Positions 5,841 through 7,311 of a stretch of 7,311 nt of DNA are shown one piece after another. The number at the start of each line of letters is the position of its first letter. Positions within the stretch are counted from its first letter, which is position 1. The DNA comes from Candidatus Woesearchaeota archaeon (GTDB taxonomy: Archaea; Nanobdellota; Nanobdellia; Woesearchaeales; GW2011-AR9). Both the position numbers and the translations under genes were made by a program. Below the pieces are notes generated by a model. It worked only from the letters and a program-made list of their open reading frames with translations. It was not told the origin of the DNA and did no database searches. The stretch is from NCBI GenBank assembly GCA_016213985.1, contig JACRPJ010000027.1, forward strand, positions 1 through 7,311. Reading direction: 5' to 3'.

Positions 5841-5850
5841 TTTATAAATA
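5841..5850 (+). promoter_or_regulatory. TATA box of giant gene 2 (leaderless)
   Basis: TTTATAAATA lies 35 nt (first base to ATG) before the start at 5876, one base more than in giant gene 1. No SD sequence precedes the ATG, so the transcript is probably leaderless. Confidence 0.7.
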
Positions 5851-5875
5851 TGGAGAGTTTAACCTATAATTCGAG

Positions 5876-7311
5876 ATGGTAGGTAAAAAAAGAGGACTGA
5901 TTTGGTTGGTAATAGGATTAGTGTTTGGTCTATTTTTCCTTACATCCACCTACGCCCTTACCTGCGAACTTACCCAAGATGTCTGCCAAGGAGAGAATAA
6001 AGCAGCGATACTTTGTCTTTCTGACGAAACCAATGCTCATGCCGAACTTCCAAATCGTATCGGAGACTGGTACGATTGCCCCAATTATAATTGGAAAGTG
6101 TGCTGCGAAGATGAAACCTATGTCAGCAACGACTGCAACGGAAATTATACTGTGGTTGCTTATCTCAATGCTCCCACCAATGCACATGTTTCATGGGAGA
6201 AAAGTGGGATTTACAGTATTCCAGTATGTATTTCGGGGTTGAGAGAAACTAAATGTGAGAAGGACGGCGCAGATAATGATTGTGACGGGTTAATAGATGG
6301 AGATGACCCTGATATGAAATCTTTGCCGCGAGGATGGTATCAATTATCCAAAAGTTCGGGATTTAAAGGCTACGAAGCAGGAGGAGTAGACCTAATTGAC
6401 TTGGAAAACTTACAGAAAGCATTCAAAATAACCACTGCCGGGAAAAAAGCAATTGTTTCCCAGAAAGTTAAAGTAGAAAAAAACAAGCAATACACCGTCA
6501 GCATTAATTCCACCTGCAAAGCTACTCTACAACTTGCGTTTGGTGATGCGGTAGGCGCTAAGGAAAGTGAAGGATTCTGGGAGTGGTTCTTTGGAGCAGA
6601 ATTAAACAATTCCATAACCGGAACTGGAAGAATAACTCTTACTGCAAATTCAGGCGAGGCAGAATATGCTCGAGTTATGATTGTAGTAAATAAAAAAGAT
6701 TGTATCTTAAGTTACCCCCAGTTGGAGCTTAAAGGAAAAATCAATCCGGCAAATTATAATGATATCTTTCAACCCACACCGTTGCCGTTTGAAGAAACGA
6801 TGGTGGTAGCTTCCTCATCCTGCTGTCCCTCTGGCTCTTGCTGGAATGGTTTTACTTGCATTGATAATATGAGAGATGATACGTTCCGGTTTGAAAATGT
6901 TTCTGGAGCAGCCGTATATCGTTGTGTAGATGGTATTTGGGTGTTCTTGTCCAAGCTGTACGATTGGAATAATCAGGAATGGGGCTCCTGTCCCGACGAT
7001 GGACAATGTTTTGTATTGAGTACGTTAAGAGGTGCAAATCCCGATGCTAACGCCAGCGAGTTTTATAGTGGGGTGTATCCAATGTGCGTGAATCAGGGGC
7101 AGTCTATTTTTGACCACTACTGCGCCAACGGCACGTGGACTTCCCGAACCAAATTCCTCGCTACTAAACTATTAGAAGTGGCCCAAACTGAGGATTATAT
7201 TTTATACTGTGATAATTACCCCAATGCTTTAGTAGAATTTGACGAAAAAGAGAATTACCTTGGCGGTGGGGGAACTTCCACACAAACCGAACTTCCTAGC
7301 TTAGATGTGTC
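5876..7311 (+). CDS. Giant Cys-rich exported protein 2, N-terminal 478 aa (cut by window end)
   Basis: The frame stays open from ATG 5876 to the window edge. Residues 1-27 are a signal peptide beginning MVGKKRGLIW, like MISKKRGIMW of giant 1, with probable cleavage after STYA. The visible part has 22 cysteines. Residues 28-125 form a Cys-rich domain including C76-C77-EDE. Residues 127-146 contain DNDCDGLIDGDDPD, matching the DNDCDG putative metal-binding motif found in MopE-type and other surface proteins, where the acidic residues suit calcium or copper binding. Residues about 150-292 look like a beta-sandwich of carbohydrate-binding type. Residues about 315-450 form a second Cys-rich domain (SCCPSGSCW, then HYCANGTWTSRTKFLATKLLE) that resembles a recurrent DPANN surface domain from memory. 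The body is not obviously homologous to giant 1. The GGGGTSTQT stretch near 463 may begin a linker. Function is unknown. Confidence 0.85.
   Translation, partial: MVGKKRGLIWLVIGLVFGLFFLTSTYALTCELTQDVCQGENKAAILCLSDETNAHAELPNRIGDWYDCPNYNWKVCCEDETYVSNDCNGNYTVVAYLNAPTNAHVSWEKSGIYSIPVCISGLRETKCEKDGADNDCDGLIDGDDPDMKSLPRGWYQLSKSSGFKGYEAGGVDLIDLENLQKAFKITTAGKKAIVSQKVKVEKNKQYTVSINSTCKATLQLAFGDAVGAKESEGFWEWFFGAELNNSITGTGRITLTANSGEAEYARVMIVVNKKDCILSYPQLELKGKINPANYNDIFQPTPLPFEETMVVASSSCCPSGSCWNGFTCIDNMRDDTFRFENVSGAAVYRCVDGIWVFLSKLYDWNNQEWGSCPDDGQCFVLSTLRGANPDANASEFYSGVYPMCVNQGQSIFDHYCANGTWTSRTKFLATKLLEVAQTEDYILYCDNYPNALVEFDEKENYLGGGGTSTQTELPSLDV

Larger units (their letters stand above)
5711..5850 (+). 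repeat. Conserved intergenic repeat, copy B
   Basis: This is the partner of 1315-1454, a direct repeat 4396 bp downstream with 137 of 140 bases identical. It contains the same seven-T tract after the stop codon (5719-5725) and ends with the TATA box of giant gene 2. Homologous recombination between the two copies would delete everything from 1455 to 5850 and place small gene 1 before giant gene 2. Confidence 0.95.

Noticed and set aside
5925..6242. 105-codon plus-strand frame overlapping giant gene 2
   Set aside because: The 5876 frame has a signal peptide, Cys modules, a promoter and stays open to the window end. This frame is a shadow with no recognisable features.

Overview
The window reads as AT-rich archaeal DNA, most likely from a DPANN-type archaeon (Pacearchaeota/Woesearchaeota-like). 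The grounds are promoters built on TATA boxes rather than -35/-10 boxes, a mixture of apparently leaderless genes and genes with strong Shine-Dalgarno (SD) sites, a VapBC-type module, and large exported cysteine-rich proteins with CCGDD modules and a membrane-anchored NPGHS protein. I associate those proteins with DPANN genomes from memory. No search was possible, so the lineage is an inference. There is no rRNA, tRNA, CRISPR array or complete IS element.

Region 1 (1-239) has no supported gene. It holds T-tracts, a short direct repeat, and a TATA box for the next gene. Region 2 (240-894) is a toxin-antitoxin pair: a 64-aa VapB-like antitoxin overlapping a VapC PIN-domain ribonuclease. vapC is split after codon 18 by a 92-bp insertion (467-558). 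Removing it precisely gives a normal 129-aa VapC with all four acidic PIN residues. The insertion consists of two adjacent hairpins whose inner parts share a perfect 10-nt complementarity. It could be a minimal non-autonomous transposable element, a structured RNA or an intron-like element.

Region 3 (957-7311, running off the end) contains two copies of one gene arrangement, all on the + strand. Each copy has an SD-led gene for a small exported protein (105 and 113 aa) with a lipobox-like VVGC/TGC site and eight further cysteines in the same pattern. This is followed by an almost identical intergenic segment (1315-1454 and 5711-5850, 3 differences in 140 bp) carrying a T-tract and a TATA box. 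Then comes a leaderless gene for a very large exported cysteine-rich protein: 1121 aa in copy 1, and at least 478 aa and truncated by the window in copy 2. Copy 1 also has a third gene, overlapping the large one by 17 bp, for a 138-aa single-pass membrane protein with six cysteines.

Taken together, region 3 looks like a duplicated cell-surface cassette encoding disulfide-rich envelope or adhesin-like components. The intergenic segment is far more conserved than the genes beside it, which points to gene conversion, recombination or strong regulatory selection. The function of every surface protein here is unknown; location at the cell surface is inferred from signal peptides, cysteine content and module type.
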